DNA of 64,000 nucleotides from Sycon ciliatum (GCF_964019385.1 NC_088654.1:21110405-21174404); one strand, 5' to 3'; counted from the first letter of the stretch, positions 30,040-42,299 are shown. Translations and numbers: made by a program. Notes: generated by a model not told the origin, from the sequence alone.

Positions 30040-33000
30040 TTATAGTGGAATAGTGGAAAAAGGGGGAGATTGAGAGATGTGTGGGTAGCTCTCGAGTGAT
30101 ACGGCAGGGTGAATCTAGACCAGAGTGGCTGGCAATTTCGTCGCAGGTGTGTGCAGCAGTGGCTTTCAGAGGTGGTCTGTAGCCCACAGCCAGTCAGTGT
30201 GTAGCAAATGCTTCCATGCAGCTGCCTTGAAGCGGTGCAGCCGTTGCAGGGACATTGGTGGCTGGAACAGGGAGGGTGGCAGTTGATTCCACAAACTGAT
30301 GTGGGCAAATGGGAAGGACCGCCTGATGTACTCCGGTGCAGCTGGTGGTAGGGTATTGAGGAGCTGGTGAGGATGGGTCACCGCATGCGTGTGTCGGGTT
30401 CGTGTACGAACCACAGTGGGTGCAGCTGGTGGGACAATGTTGGTCAGCTGGTGTGGGCTTTCGATGCACTGAAGCTTGTACATGTAGCACAGCCCAGAGA
30501 GAGTGCATCGTGCAGCCAGACTCTGGAGGAGCACATCTGGTCCTATGATGGCCATTGCCTTCCACTGAATGCGGTCGAGCCTGGCCAGATAGGTCGGGGC
30601 AGCAGACCTCCAGACCAGTGGAGCATACTCCAGCATAGGGCGAATGAATCCTCGGTAGACACTCAGATGGCCTTTGGTGTCAAGTATCCGCGCGGCTCGG
30701 CGCAAAAGCCCAAGACGTTGACTTGCTCTCACCGCCATGCTGCTGATGTGCTGGCGAAACGAGAGCTTTGAGTCGAACAATATACCCAACAGCTTCAGTG
30801 TTGATGCCTGGGCAATGTCGACACCACCAAATGAGATGCCTGGAGTGTCTGGGTCCAAGGATCGTGTGCACAGTAGCTGCTGTGACTTGGATGGCTCAAA
30901 TGTCACCCGCCACCGCTCACCCCACTCTTGAAGGCCATGTAGGGCATCTTGTAAGGAGGCATTGTGGGGAGCAGCAGTTCCTGGTTGCAACAGGCTGTAT
31001 AGCGTGGTGTCATCAGCAAAGCAGCTTAGGCGCGTTGCGGGGGTAAGACATTGGTCGATGTCGCTGACGTAGATAAGAAATAGAGTCGGCCCAAGGATAC
31101 TTCCCTGAGGTACTCCCACGGTGATAGGCTGAGCAGATGAAGCTTGACCGCTGACCACAACTTTCAGTTGGCGGCTATGTAGGTAGTCCTGAAGCCAAGT
31201 CAGTAGTGTACCCCTGATGCCAGCCCGTTCTGCCTTGTACAGGAGACCGGTGTGCGATACACGATCGAATGCGCCAGCTATATCCACGGCTATCACTTGA
31301 GCAGATCCACCGTTTGCAACAGCCTGGACCCACTCGTTCTGCAGGGCTGTCAGCACATCAGCAGTTCCCCTGCCTCTACGGAATCCATACTGGCTGTCAG
31401 GAAGCAGTCGGGTCCGCTCAAGATGGTTGACTACCTCCGAGTTGATGATGCCTTCCATTACCTTGGAGAGGATCGAGAGAAGAGACACTGGGCGGTAGTT
31501 GGCCGGATTAGATTTGGAGTTCTTTTTTTAACACTGGCAAGACATGCGCCAACTTCCAGCTACATGACAGGATTCCACATCGGAAGGACAGCTCGAAGAG
31601 CTTGGTGACTGCTGGGGCCAGCTCACGAGAGCTTTCCTTCAGGACACGAGTTGGAAGGCCATCAGGGTCAGTGGCTTTGCAAGGGTTGAGCCTGGCTAGC
31701 CGTCGCTGGACATCAGACACTCGAAAATGGATATGATCTAGGCTGCCATGCGAAGGTTGAGCACTGGGAGGGAGTGAGTCTGGAGATATGTCACGATCTC
31801 CAAGACTACACTTCGTGGCAAAGTATCTTGCTAAGCAGTTGGCTTTGTCATCGCTGGAGTGGAACTCCCTCTTACTTTGGTCCACAAGTAGCGGGATCTC
31901 ACTTGCACGGCTCAGACCAGCAGCTTGCTTCACCGTAGTCCACCACCCTTTGTCTGTAAGTGACCCAGATGTGAGCTTGTTGCTGAGCCGGCTCTCAAAG
32001 GAGACTCTGGCCCGGTGGAACCGGGCAGCGCAGAGGTTGACAGCCTCAATGTATGAGGACTTGATGTCCAAGTTGCCAGGGTTACGTCGCCAGGCTGTCC
32101 AGGCGCTTTCCTTTGCATGTAGGGCATCAGCACATTCCGGGGTCCACCAGCGTGGGTCTGATGAGTGAGTGTGATGTGCTCGGTTTGGGATAAACTTCTT
32201 CATGCCTGCGCTGATCACTTGTGTGAGCCTAGAACAGGACTCCTCAGGATCACCCGGAACTATCACGTTCCAGTCGGCTGCCCTCAGAAAGGCACGGAAC
32301 CGACCCCAGTCTGCACGGTTGTACCTCCATAGTGTCCTAACAGTGGCGGGCTCTCGCCGAGGAGAGACGGTAAGGAAGTCTGAGATCAGCATGGCATGAT
32401 CTGATTTTCCTAGTGGGGCATGAGTTGTGGTTGTGACAGGACAGACAAAGTCAGAGAGGATGGGGTCCAGGGTGTTGTTACCTCGGGTTAGCTTATCGAC
32501 ATGCTGGGTGACTTGGTGTGCTGCACAGAGTTCTTCCAAAGCCTCGCCGGCAGCGGTCGTCTTCGAACTGTGCAACCACTCGGCGTGGTGGACATTGAAG
32601 TCACCGGCTATGACAATGTTGGTGCCAGTACTGCGTATGTTGTCCAAGTTCTAGTCCAGGTGCTCCACTAGGGATAGGTCATTTGCAGCTGATGTTCCAG
32701 GGCGGTAAACCGCTCCCAAAGTCATTTTTCTATCGTGCCCCAGGGCTACAGACACGCAAAGAATCTCATGAATTCCATTCTCCAGCTCTTGGAGATGGAC
32801 AACCGAGAATTCTGACTTCGTCCACACTGCGACTCCACCTCCAAAGGCATTCCTGTCCTTCCGAGTCGTCGTGTAGCCAGGGATCGTCACATCAGCTGGC
32901 ATGTTAGTTGCATCAAACTTGGTCTCGGTCACAACAGCGATGCCAACATTGTGATGCGTGACAGTGTGGACAAATTCTCCAAATTTGTTTGCTAAGCTAA

Positions 33001-33066
33001 GAGCATTAGTCACCATGAGGCACAGTGACTGGGTCGAGGAGGTAGGTGGTGCTGTGGGTGTTACTT
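30040..33066 (-). mobile_element. LINE copy E (APE-type), complete ORF2 with two simple breaks
   Basis: The minus-strand element runs from the endonuclease start at about 33,050 to a 3' UTR containing CGTATCACTCGAGAGCTACC near 30,100. It is the best preserved of the C/D/E group. Its 5' end abuts a (TAA)n tract (33,067-33,092). Short 3' pieces of the same family occur at 19,387-19,441, and an endonuclease piece lies at 15,011-15,180. Confidence 0.85.
30166..33050 (-). pseudogene. LINE E ORF2: APE endonuclease-reverse transcriptase
   Basis: Endonuclease: VTNALSLANKFGEF, VVTETKFDATNMP, RKDRNAFGGGVAVWTKSEF, AGDFNVHHAEWLHS and LGKSDHAMLIS. Linker: SSDPRWWTPECADAL, KGWWTTVKQAAGLS. RT: VAVDIAGAFDRVSHTGLL, VGVPQGSILGPTLFLIYVSD and catalytic CFADDTTLYSLL. 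Only two lesions are seen: an in-frame TAG (32,651-32,653) in the endonuclease and a frameshift at an A7 run (31,523-31,529, minus strand) before the RT palm. The 440-codon RT frame is otherwise open to its stop at 30,166. Confidence 0.9.
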
Positions 33067-34673
33067 CGTAATAATAATAATAATAATAATAACATTTGCT
33101 TCTTAACAGTGGATTGAATGCGCGAAACATGATCAAGGCCATCAATACGTATGCTCTGCCGGTTATGACATATAGTTATGGAATCGTAAATTGGACCGAG
33201 GCTGAAATCAAGACCACAGATCGAGCGACAAGATCAGCCTTGACTGCGTCTGGATTTCACCACCCCAAAGCCTCAGTCAACAGGCTCTACATGAAGAGGG
33301 GAGATGGAGGCCGGGGCTTGGTCTCTTGTGAGGATATGCACGGCCGGAGCATGTGTGGCCTGGCCCGCTACATGAGTACCAGCCCAATAGACAGAATAAG
33401 CCTGCTTTATCAGTATCATCAACAAAAACCTACAACAAAAAGCAACTCAATAACTGCAAAGGCCGCTAAGTTCCTGTCGAGTTTGGATCTGCCAGCAGCT
33501 GGACCAGCTTTACCCAATAAGCATACCATTAAACAAGCGTGCGCCGAGCGAAAATCCAAAACACTTTCCACTATGCCGCTGCATGGGAGGTATTGGAGCC
33601 GATTGGAGGAGAATCGCCTAGATAAGGAGCTTACCTTCATGTGGTTGAAATCAAGGACACTGAAACCTTCAACTGAAGGCATGATTATGGCAGCACAAGA
33701 CCAATCCCTCAAACGAAAAATTACCAATACGCCATAATGAAGTCAATTGCTCGAACTGATGCCAATTGCAGGCTTTGCAAGGGCAGCTTAGGAACAATTG
33801 ACCACATTGTCAGTGCCTGCCCAGTTCTTGCTTGGACCAGTTACATTGAACGACATAACCGGATAGTAAAGTATGTGCACTTCGAAATGTGTAGAGCGCG
33901 AGATCTACCTACTGGTGCTTCACGCTTCGACCACCAGCTTAAGGCATTGGTAAAAAGTGATCGGTATCGCCTCTATTGGGAGTATTCGATCCCGAATGAC
34001 CTGAAACTATCAGCAAACAGGCCCGATCTGCTCCTTGTTGATGACAAGGAGCGCATCGCCTACATTATAGACATCAGCGTTCCTGGTGAGAACAACATCA
34101 ATAAGAAAATGGCTGAAAAGCGCTCGAAATAGTATGACTTGAAGCGGGAGATTTCCAGGATTTGGTCCCTCACCCAGGTTGACGTGGTCCCTGTGGCTGG
34201 CGGTGCCCTGGGAGGCTTGGTGGGAGAGACTCCTCAATGCCTTCGGACTGTGCAGGGAGGAGACCTGGCTATTGTGCAACAGGAGGCTATCCAAGGTTCG
34301 ATTAAAATACTAAGAACTATCCTTAACATGTAGATGCACCTCTGCTGCGTTTGCATGTTCAATGGCTAAGAGACTTGAATAACGACTGATAAAGACTGAT
34401 ATTTCCTTTGTTACTCCCTTCATTGGTTGATGTACTTTGCCTGTCGCTGCAAATTCTTTATTATTGTTTTGATGTTGGAGTTCCGATTGAGTTTCTTTCC
34501 TTTCTTCCTCTTCCTTCCCCTATTTCTTGTCCCTTTGGTTTTTAGCCTTTTTTTATTTTTCACATTATTTTTGCTGTCCCACCTATGGAAATATTTCCCA
34601 GTGGGTCTGGCTTATCGCCTTCGAAAGAAGTGAATAAAGGAGACATATTAATAATAATAATAATAATAATAAT
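33067..34673 (+). mobile_element. R2/R4-group (RLE-type) LINE fragment between TAA microsatellites
   Basis: The 5'-truncated body (33,093-34,647) lies between (TAA)n at 33,067-33,092 and (AAT)n at 34,648-34,673. It encodes the C-terminal part of an RLE-bearing non-LTR retrotransposon. TAA-repeat insertion is the known habit of Dong, an R4-clade element. The ORF stop (34,331) is followed by about 320 bp of T-rich 3' UTR. Confidence 0.65.
33096..34333 (+). pseudogene. RLE-type LINE ORF C-terminus: CCHC and restriction-like endonuclease
   Basis: The post-RT region contains YSYGIVNWTEAEIKTTDR and LYMKRGDGGRGLVSCEDM. A frameshift near 33,725 precedes a CCHC motif, CRLCKGSLGTIDHIVSAC (CX2CX8HX4C), the spacing used by R2-group elements. 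The endonuclease signature follows: RPDLLLVDDKERIAYIIDIS, a PD...D pair of PD-(D/E)XK type. An in-frame TAG at 34,130-34,132 interrupts KRSK/YDLKREI before the C-terminal VVPVAGGALGGL and KILRTIL. The RT palm is absent (5' truncation). Confidence 0.75.
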
Positions 34674-34714
34674 ACACACACATAAGGGTTTTCTATCCCT
34701 GCGCGTCCTCTTAC

Positions 34715-35059
34715 ATGACTAAGTCCCTCTCTGCGACCTACAGATGGCATGAGGAGCAGAAGAAAGCGGCTTATGGTGAGCGGATCCGGCGGATGCAGAG
34801 GGGCAGTTTCTCTCCATTGGTGTTCTCCTCTGTCGGGGGAGCTGGCGGTGAGGCCCGGAATGTGTTGAAACGTCTCGCCATTCGCCTGGCAGCGGCAACC
34901 GGAGACTCGTACAGCGTCCTCATGGGACGGATCCGCTGTGAGCTTGGCTTCACTCTAGTCCGTGACTCCGTCATGATGTTGCGTGGTAGTCGGAGGAAGG
35001 TGAATTTCAGCCATCACCCCAGCGATGTCCTGCAGCATGAGTCGCTCATGCCAGTTTGA
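34715..35059 (+). pseudogene. C-terminal fragment of a retrotransposon polyprotein
   Basis: A 115-codon frame contains EEQKKAAYGERIRRMQRGSF, SPLVFSSVGGAGGEARNVLK and LIRCELGFTLVRDSV-like residues (GRIRCELGFTLVRDSVMMLR). This pattern (RVREVExGxFTPLVFSxxGGMG ... LRCxLSFxLLRS) is common at the C-terminus of RT polyproteins of unclear clade in cnidarians, sponges and fish. No RT domain lies upstream; the frame begins just after the (AAT)n tract, so it is probably another truncated insertion. Confidence 0.5.
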
Positions 35060-35349
35060 CTCGGTTCAATTTGTCTTTTGTGTCTGTGCATGATGATGTC
35101 ACAGGTTTGTTTGCCAGTTTTGGTTCTGTTGCCGTTTATCCTCCGTCTTTGCTTTTTGTTTTGCTGTTTCCTTTCTCTTCTTCCTCTTTGCTCACGTTGA
35201 TGCCATTTTGTTGTGAGTCTGCATGCTTTGACTCGAACTCGCAAGGTTGATTATTATCTCTTGCACCTTTTACTGGTTTAGGACTTGTGCCCAGTCCTGA
35301 AGTTATTGCTCATTGTTTGTGTTTGTGTGTGTGTTTTTTTTATTGCTTT

Positions 35350-35757
35350 GCATTTACAACTAGCTTTATGGCTCTCTCCAGTTCCATCACGAACTCTGCC
35401 GGGTCGGACCGCGGGGGACGGTAGATGTTCCCTACCACAAGGGAGGCTTGGCCGGTTGTTAATCTAATCAAAATACATTCCGCTTGAGTCATGGGAATGG
35501 TAATTGTCTCGTGTTGGCAGCTGTGTGGTATGTATGTGGCGACTCCTCCACCAAAGGTGTCCCGGTCCGCTCTTACGAGTTTGTAGCCGTTGATGGCGTA
35601 CATCCCGTCGCTGTCCGACGAATCCGCCCAGGTTTCCTGGATGGCGATTATTGACGGTTGTTGCAACTCTGCCACGTGGCTAAGCTCGTCCATCTTGTTG
35701 AACAGGCACCTGACGTTCGAGCTGATGAAATTGATGTGAACGCTGTTAGACTCATAA
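35350..35757 (-). pseudogene. LINE A/B-related endonuclease N-terminus
   Basis: The minus frame reads NFISSNVRCLFNKMDELSHV-like start (INFISSNVRCLFNKMDELS), then IIAIQETWADSSDSDGMYAI, GYKLVRADRDTFGGGVATY and LVVGNIYRPPRSDPAEF. It parallels copy B residue by residue (VIAVQETWADTSDPDSLYAI) at lower identity, so it is a different subfamily. It ends after about 130 codons at a T-rich boundary near 35,345. Confidence 0.75.
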
Positions 35758-35789
35758 ATTCAAGAGGTGACTGTATGTGAGGAGAGATT

Positions 35790-36105
35790 ATGTCCAAGCA
35801 GGGTAGGACACTGTACCCTCTTACTAGAGAACAGCCTCAGACATAGCTTGTCGAATGGGTCCCTGAAAGAGAAAGAATGGTGGACGAAGCTAAAGTGCGC
35901 TTGTGGCGAGGGTCGGAACACTGACATTCCCCTGCTCGTTGATAGTGAAGGTTGCGAGAGGGCCACAAGCTATGAGAAATCGGAGGCATTTGCACGTTTC
36001 TTTTCCAACAAATGCAGTGTACAAGGCCGCGACCTTACTACGATGGACTTACAGGACATGGTATTCCCGGGCGCACCTGCACTAACGACAGTCCACTTTT
36101 CGCTT
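35790..36105 (+). pseudogene. LINE C/E-group endonuclease-RT linker fragment
   Basis: The frame encodes LSNGSLKEKEWWTKLKCACG, EGRNTDIPLLVDSEGCERAT and FARFFSNKCSVQGRDLTTMD, the linker found in LINE C (GSLRDKAWWCNLKGACGLGR) and E (GSLTDKGWWTTVKQAAGLSR). After TTVHFSLK the frame continues for about 70 codons of acidic, Ser-rich sequence (to 36,318) that does not resemble the LINE and is unassigned. Confidence 0.65.
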
Positions 36106-36506
36106 AAGCTGGCCCATGACTGTCCAGAGTCGGAAGCTGAAGATTCACCCTCTGATATATTATTATCTGAGTCCGAGGTGGGTAATGGCTGCGAAGTCAT
36201 GTCTTCACCTGACGAGGAAGAAACCGAAGATGGGATTGCGGAGCCACCCTACGCTAGATGCAGCTGCGAAAATGCGAATCATTTCTCCGCACTCCTCAGC
36301 CATTCTATATTAGTTTAGTTGCACTATTTCAGAGATACTCAAGCTGATCATGCACCGTACAATGCTGAATAATGAATGAACAAATACCGGTACCTCATAA
36401 TACATACATTGGACCAATTTGGAGTACGCCTTGTATATTAGCGTAGTAGACCTGGTGTGAATAGGATAATGGGACTTTTTCATCAAATTTCTGACAAAAA
36501 CAATGA

Positions 36507-36600
36507 ATAGCTCAGTGGTGAGATCATCGCTGGCTACAGGTGAGGGTCCCTGGTTCCATTCCTGGCGGTTAGAGTCGAATTTTGTCTTCATACTGTTCCG
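36507..36600 (+). repeat. tRNA-like SINE head
   Basis: TAGCTCAGTGGTGAG (A box) and TGGTTCCATTCC (B-box-like, 36,550-36,561) are spaced as in a tRNA. The rest cannot fold to a full cloverleaf and there is no terminator directly after. It may be a third SINE type or a decayed tRNA. Sequence from 36,600 to 37,180 is unassigned. Confidence 0.4.
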
Positions 36601-37181
36601 GTTAGTCTCTTTCCCTCAAACCAGTTAAAAAATGAATTCAGAAAATGTTGTCCCTAAGGCCAGGTTCCACTGGTGGTGTGGGGCCCATGTAGTGTTATTA
36701 CTGCCTGCAGAATGGGCATTGCAATGAGATAGCTGATGTGGCCTGCATGTCAACACTGCTCGGACTGAGCGCAACGCTGACATGAGCCCGACATTCACTA
36801 GGCTTCTCTGTCCTCCTCAACAATTGCCACAAAAAATGCACTCGCTGCAATGACCAGGTATAGTAGAATATGGCAGGATGACTTACACCCCTCTCTTAAA
36901 ACAATAATAGATCACTGATAAACACAATACACTGCAAACAAATTCCTGGCATTACATAGAAACTCTGACCACACATTGCAGTGTTTTCTCTGAGTTCTTT
37001 GAAGTACATATCCCCGCCTCCGTGTGACATTTCATCTCATAGCCACATTTTTGGGTAAGCTTCTCAAGACCTCGAAAAACAGGCATGCTACCATCCAACC
37101 AGCTTGCGACACACAACGTCACTACACGTTTTGCTAGAGACACCAAATACTTCAAACAAAGTCGGCAACGTTTACACTCAC

Positions 37182-37475
37182 CATCTTCTTCACTTCTTTG
37201 TGATGCTGTTGCTCCAAATGGACCATACCCAGGTCCAGTTCTAGCCTTCACAGAGACGTTGTACACTGTGTACGCAGTGAGGTTGGTCAAAACGGCTGAG
37301 GTAACTGTAGCGTTCACTTCTACCGACTTGTTCTGACCAGCAGTATCTATGTATTGCACCTGATAACCTTGTAGAGCACCATTGAGTTCTTGTTGTGTTA
37401 GTATTGACCAGTTAACATAGATAGATGAGCTGGATAGAGCAATGGCTGACTGTATACTAGGACCAGTTGCTGGCA
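37182..37475 (-). CDS. Host gene exon: complete FN3 domain (tandem duplicate 1)
   Basis: 294-bp exon, acceptor TGTCACTCCAG, donor GATG|GTGAGT, phase 1-1. It encodes PATGPSIQSAIALSSSSIYV, NWSILTQQELNGALQGYQVQ, YIDTAGQNKSVEVNATVTSA, VLTNLTAYTVYNVSVKARTG and PGYGPFGA. Trp, Tyr and the Leu-Tyr corner of FN3 are present, with several N-glycosylation sequons. Its first half is nearly identical in DNA to the exon at 38,278-38,571, indicating recent tandem exon duplication. Confidence 0.9.
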
Positions 37476-38277
37476 CTGGAGTGACAAATCAACAACAACA
37501 AAAATAAGATTCAAAAGACTGTAAGAAAAGAAGTCGAAGAGCCAGCTACCATGTCCATCAAGCCAGCTACCATGTCCATCAAACGTTTGCTAACCCGATA
37601 AGAATGAAAGAAGGGGTTGGAATTCGAGCAAGGGCGAGTTTATTCATTCCTGTATCATGGCATGTTGATTGACTTCTTCACCTTTAATTCCCAGTGACTA
37701 CTAATCTTCTCACTAGAAGTAAATACCGATGTAGATGGAGATCGATGGGTTGAAGCATTTCTTTACACTCTGCTGGCTCCTGTAGAGGACGAAGGGAGTG
37801 CACTTTCTCCTGACACGTTCAAATTAGACAAACGTGCCGCCTGAAAAATCCGCACGAAGCATCTACCTTTTGGCCGAAAAAAGGAAAGCTCATCTTTTTA
37901 GGCACTGGCAGTAGCAACAAGTAAAGTTAGCCGGATTGGCGGCCGCATCACCTGACATCAATTCTCCCATATATCCTTAGTGTCGAATGCAGACCTCACA
38001 AGTGAGTCAGGGGAGAGGGGATAATCTCTCAACAAGCGGGTGTGTAAAGGCCCTATAACCCCATAAACCGCATCCTTGTTACTCTCACACCGGGCAAGTG
38101 AGTACCCAGTTCACCGTGGCTGTCAGCACAGTTCATTGCATGTAAAGTGCACAGTGCCATGTGCAGTCAGATTAATATGATTCAAGCAACAGCACTGCAA
38201 CGCGCACCACACCCACTGGTCATTGGTCTTATCACTATGCATTGCATGTGTTCAGCAAAGTAAAAGTTTGAACTCAC

Positions 38278-38571
38278 CATCTTCTTTAGTAGTAACTGTT
38301 GCTACAACTCCATATAGGCCAAAACCAGGATTGGTTTTAGCTTTCACAGAAATGTTGTATTCCGTGAAGAAGGACAGTTTACTTAGAATGGTGAATGTTA
38401 CAGAGTCGTTCAAATCCACAGTTTTATCCTGACCAGCAGAATCTATGTATTGCACCTCATAACCTTGAAGAGCACCATTGAGTTCTTGTTGTGTGAGTAT
38501 TGACCAGTTAACATAGATAGATGAGCTGGATAGAGCAATGGCTGACTGTATACTAGGACCAGTTGTTGGCA
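38278..38571 (-). CDS. Host gene exon: complete FN3 domain (tandem duplicate 2)
   Basis: 294 bp, the same length, splice sites (GTGCTCCAG / GATG|GTGAGT) and phase (1-1) as its neighbour at 37,182-37,475. It encodes PTTGPSIQSAIALSSSSIYV, NWSILTQQELNGALQGYEVQ and YIDSAGQDKTVDLNDSVTFT. The N-terminal half is nearly identical to the neighbour, whereas the C-terminal half (ILSKLSFFTEYNISVKAKTN) has diverged, a pattern that suggests partial gene conversion or localized selection. Confidence 0.9.
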
Positions 38572-38822
38572 CTGGAGCACACATTCAACAATGAAAGACA
38601 TACATACAAAAATCATACGCACAATCATGTGCATATCACACTATCAGCCCGGATCATTCACTCGCGCCATAATCCAAGCTTGCTGCAGCTTACATGCATT
38701 ATATCTTACGAAAATTGTAGTCACGTTGTTGTCTGATGATCGGTGAAAACAGAGAAACTCCGAGTTAAAGCAGAGCCACTTTTGATTCCCTCTTTCAAGT
38801 GTGTGGAGAAGACTCTGCACCT

Positions 38823-39134
<312 letters not shown>

Positions 39135-39352
39135 CATTATTTTACTTGGGTATACCCAACAGGCCTATGGTCTTCTTACAGGTTGCCCAAGTGTATTGAG
39201 CACTGTCAGGAGCACCTGCAACTCTGTCCCTGAGTGTACAAAAAATGTATAATCAGGAAACATGTATCCTGTCCATTCAGCAATTACATGCACCTGCTTG
39301 AATACATTAAATTTTGTGACGCGGATGAAACAACCACACATACAGCATCCCA

Positions 39353-39619
<267 letters not shown>

Positions 39620-40532
39620 CCACTCACACTCCAACATCCAAGCGTGTGCGTGCAACAAAATAATTTCACCTGGCTGTGCTTGAATATTTGTCTATTGCGG
39701 AGGGGCAACCAGAACTGTGCTCGTGGATGAAGTACCCGTGGAATTTGTCACTGTTATGACATTGTAGTACTGCAGTCCCTACTGCAGTAGTTTGTTATGC
39801 TCTGTTACTTTCACTATGAAGTTGGTGCCACTTGCACTCTTTTAGATGCTATATTTGTCACTGCTCTGACCCCACAAAAAAACTGTACATGAGCATTTGT
39901 TTGCTGCTGCTCCAAACACCATTGTAATGATATCGATTATTGAAAATGCCTAGTTCAAAAATTTTCAGTGGCTTCTGTGCTGCATGTACTAAGATCTCGT
40001 CCAACCAAGATTCTATACACGAATACACTACAAACGTGCATAAGAGGAAGGTCAAGATGCCACACTGAATTACGACTCAGTCCACCGTGGTTACGAGATA
40101 ATATACATTCAGGTAGTGTCCCACTGCCATGGACATGTATGCAAAACACAGCTGAGCACTCTGAGCAAGGCCAAGTACTCGGGTTAGCAGGTCTGGCAAG
40201 TGACGAGCTCGAAAATCACAGGGAATCTGCTGACCAGTACCAGTTGCTGTCTCTCAGGTGCCGGTAGTCCTTTGTCTTGATTGACTAGAAACGTGTTTTG
40301 TGTGGGCGCTGCGACAGCAGCCTGTCAGGAGGGAGTTTCATGCGGAAATGCCGCAGTATGAGAACGACCGCTCCACGACGGAGCTGAGCCGATTTCATGT
40401 TGGAGTCGGTGTCGGAGAATCGGCCGAAAATTCGGCCTCGTGTGGTATAAGAACTGTATATCTACGAATAGTTAAGAAACCAAATGCTTTGTGCCACAGC
40501 TGGCAAGCCGGGGACTTCCATGCCCAGGAACA

Positions 40533-41258
40533 AATAATAATAATAATAATAATAAACACAGCTCGCATCTTCCCTGAACCTGTTAGACAGGAGCAGAGTC
40601 GATGCATCTGTCAACAGTGTCAAGCCAAGTTAGTCTATCTCCTCCAGCTTGGAGAGCGCTCTCCAGGGAGAGATCCGCTGCCTTCAGGTCGTGCCGAATC
40701 GTATCTATCCACCGCAATGGCGGACGGCCATGGGTTTTTTATGTCGTTTGTGTTGATTGATAGCTCCAGTGCTTGGAACGAGGCGGATTCTGGACCCTCT
40801 CTCACCACATAGCCAAACCACAGCAGCCTGCTTCGCCGGCATGTGCCACTAACTGGAGATTGTTTTGTTTCTGGGCATAAGTTGTTATTGGTGATGCGTT
40901 GCGGGTAGACAATCTGCAGCAGTACGCGTAGCTTTCTCCGTTGCCATTTGTCCCGTTTGTCGTTCAGCAATTTGGACAGAGTCCACAATCCGCACTTGTA
41001 TAGAAGGATCGTCATTATGAGGCAGTTAAAAATACACAGTCGGGATTGAAAGGAATGCCGTCTCCAAGAAATCGAACAAAACGCCTTGCTTTCTTTTGAG
41101 ATTCTCATGTCCACATCTTCTGCTGAGCCCAATAGAGAACCCAGGAGTTTGATTGATCTCCATGATCTCCATCCAGGAACAAATGCATGAAGTAAAACAT
41201 GCATGCACACGAACTTCGCACAGTTTGTCAAGTAACCTGAGCGAAGTGTCTTTTTCAA
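40533..41258 (-). pseudogene. LINE RT C-terminus with (TTA)n 3' tail
   Basis: The minus frame carries RISKESKAFCSISWRRHSFQ, FNCLIMTILLYKCGLWTLSK, RRKLRVLLQIVYPQRITNNN and RRSRLLWFGYVVREGPESAS, the typical post-RT region ending in a GRPPLRWIDTIRHDL-type block (in another frame after a frameshift near 40,730). The 3' UTR ends in (TTA)n read on the minus strand (plus 40,533-40,555). I cannot assign a clade. Confidence 0.65.
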
Positions 41259-41261
41259 GCT

Positions 41262-41480
41262 TTAATATTTATTTTTACTATGTTCACATACCCATCTCGA
41301 TAAGAAAAAATGAAAGACAATGGTACGGAGGCTAGGATAAACGTGACAACTACTGAGCAGGGGCTGTACCGAGACGCAGCAGTGGTGGTGGGGCAGTGAT
41401 TTCTCTGCCGACCTGAGGTCTTGGGGTCACTTTGTCCAGCCAGATGAGCTCTAAACAACGACCTGTGACCTTTCGTACCC
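41262..41480 (-). repeat. LINE C-family 3' UTR fragment
   Basis: The minus strand matches 18,238-18,425: AGACCTCAGGTCGGCAGAG, TGCCCCACCA, TCAGTAGTTGTCACGTTT, GTACCATTGTCTT and GGGTATGTGAACATAGTAAA. This confirms the 3' end of family C and its short A/T-rich tail. Confidence 0.8.
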
Positions 41481-41764
41481 ATCACAGTAGGCCATTATAT
41501 TACTGATAACAATGCTATAGGAGAAATCATGGCAAATTGTGCTAGAAGCTGTGTTCACAACCGGCAAGTGAACTGGTGAAACCACGCATTTGTGTGTATT
41601 TTACTGCCTCTTTTGGCGTCATGCAGACCAGCTAGATGGAAACGTTCAGACTATATTTCATATTTCCCACATCCGAGTCACTTTGACTGGCGGGGTCAAC
41701 AAATTAATAATCAGAGGCGTAAAAAAATTCACGGTTCGCTAGAGACTCGGCCAAAGGCCCAGTT

Positions 41765-41998
41765 TTCCGCATCCGCAGGAACGCCACCACCCTCTTGGAT
41801 CAAGGCGCAGATGCAGCTCCTAAGCGGTGGGAGGTGAGAAGATCAGACCCACCACAAAGTGATCAAAGACTGAAAATCCCATTCACTGCATCCATGTTTC
41901 CCTCGTGCCAGGCCACGAGTTCCCAATTAACAGTGGGTCGCAGCACGGCTGGTACAATTCCTTCCGCTTCCAAACATGACTTGAACCTGGTACCCTCT
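41765..41998 (-). mobile_element. SINE-1 copy 2, inserted into an FN3 exon
   Basis: Its reverse complement starts at the B box GGTTCAAGTC (41,978-41,987) and follows SINE-1 copy 1 through CCAGCCGTGCTGC, GACCCACTGTTAATTGGGAA and GAGCTGCATCTGC. Its head abuts host FN3 exon sequence at about 41,998, replacing the last third of that exon. Confidence 0.75.
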
Positions 41999-41999
41999 G

Positions 42000-42210
42000 T
42001 TTGTGTCTGCAGTGAGGTTAGTCAGAACGGCTGAGGTAACTGTAGCGTTCACTTCTACCGACTTGTTCTGACCAGCAGTATCTATGTATAGCACCTGATA
42101 ACCTTGTAGAACACCATTGAGCTCTTGTTGTGTTACTACTGACCAGTTGACATAGATGGATGAGCTAGACAAAGCCGTTGTAGTCTGAATACTAGGACCA
42201 TTTGATGGCA
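42000..42210 (-). pseudogene. Host gene: truncated FN3 exon (third tandem duplicate)
   Basis: It has an acceptor (ACCGCCTGCAG) and the same start as its neighbours: PSNGPSIQTTTALSSSSIYV, NWSVVTQQELNGVLQGYQVL, YIDTAGQNKSVEVNATVTSA and VLTNLTA. It then runs into SINE-1 sequence (DTNRGYQVQVMF), and no donor or remaining FN3 strands follow. The exon is probably skipped or dead in this haplotype; its intact neighbours share the same phase, so skipping would keep the reading frame. Confidence 0.75.
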
Positions 42211-42299
42211 CTGCAGGCGGTATGCCAATACAGCAAGCATGTGTGCGCGTATCAAGAATCAGCAAAGCAAAGGAGCCGTTTATTTAGGGGAGGAGAAAA

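Noticed and set aside
40300..40812. 170-codon plus-strand frame
   Set aside because: Its second half is antisense to the LINE C-terminus on the minus strand, and the first half resembles no family.
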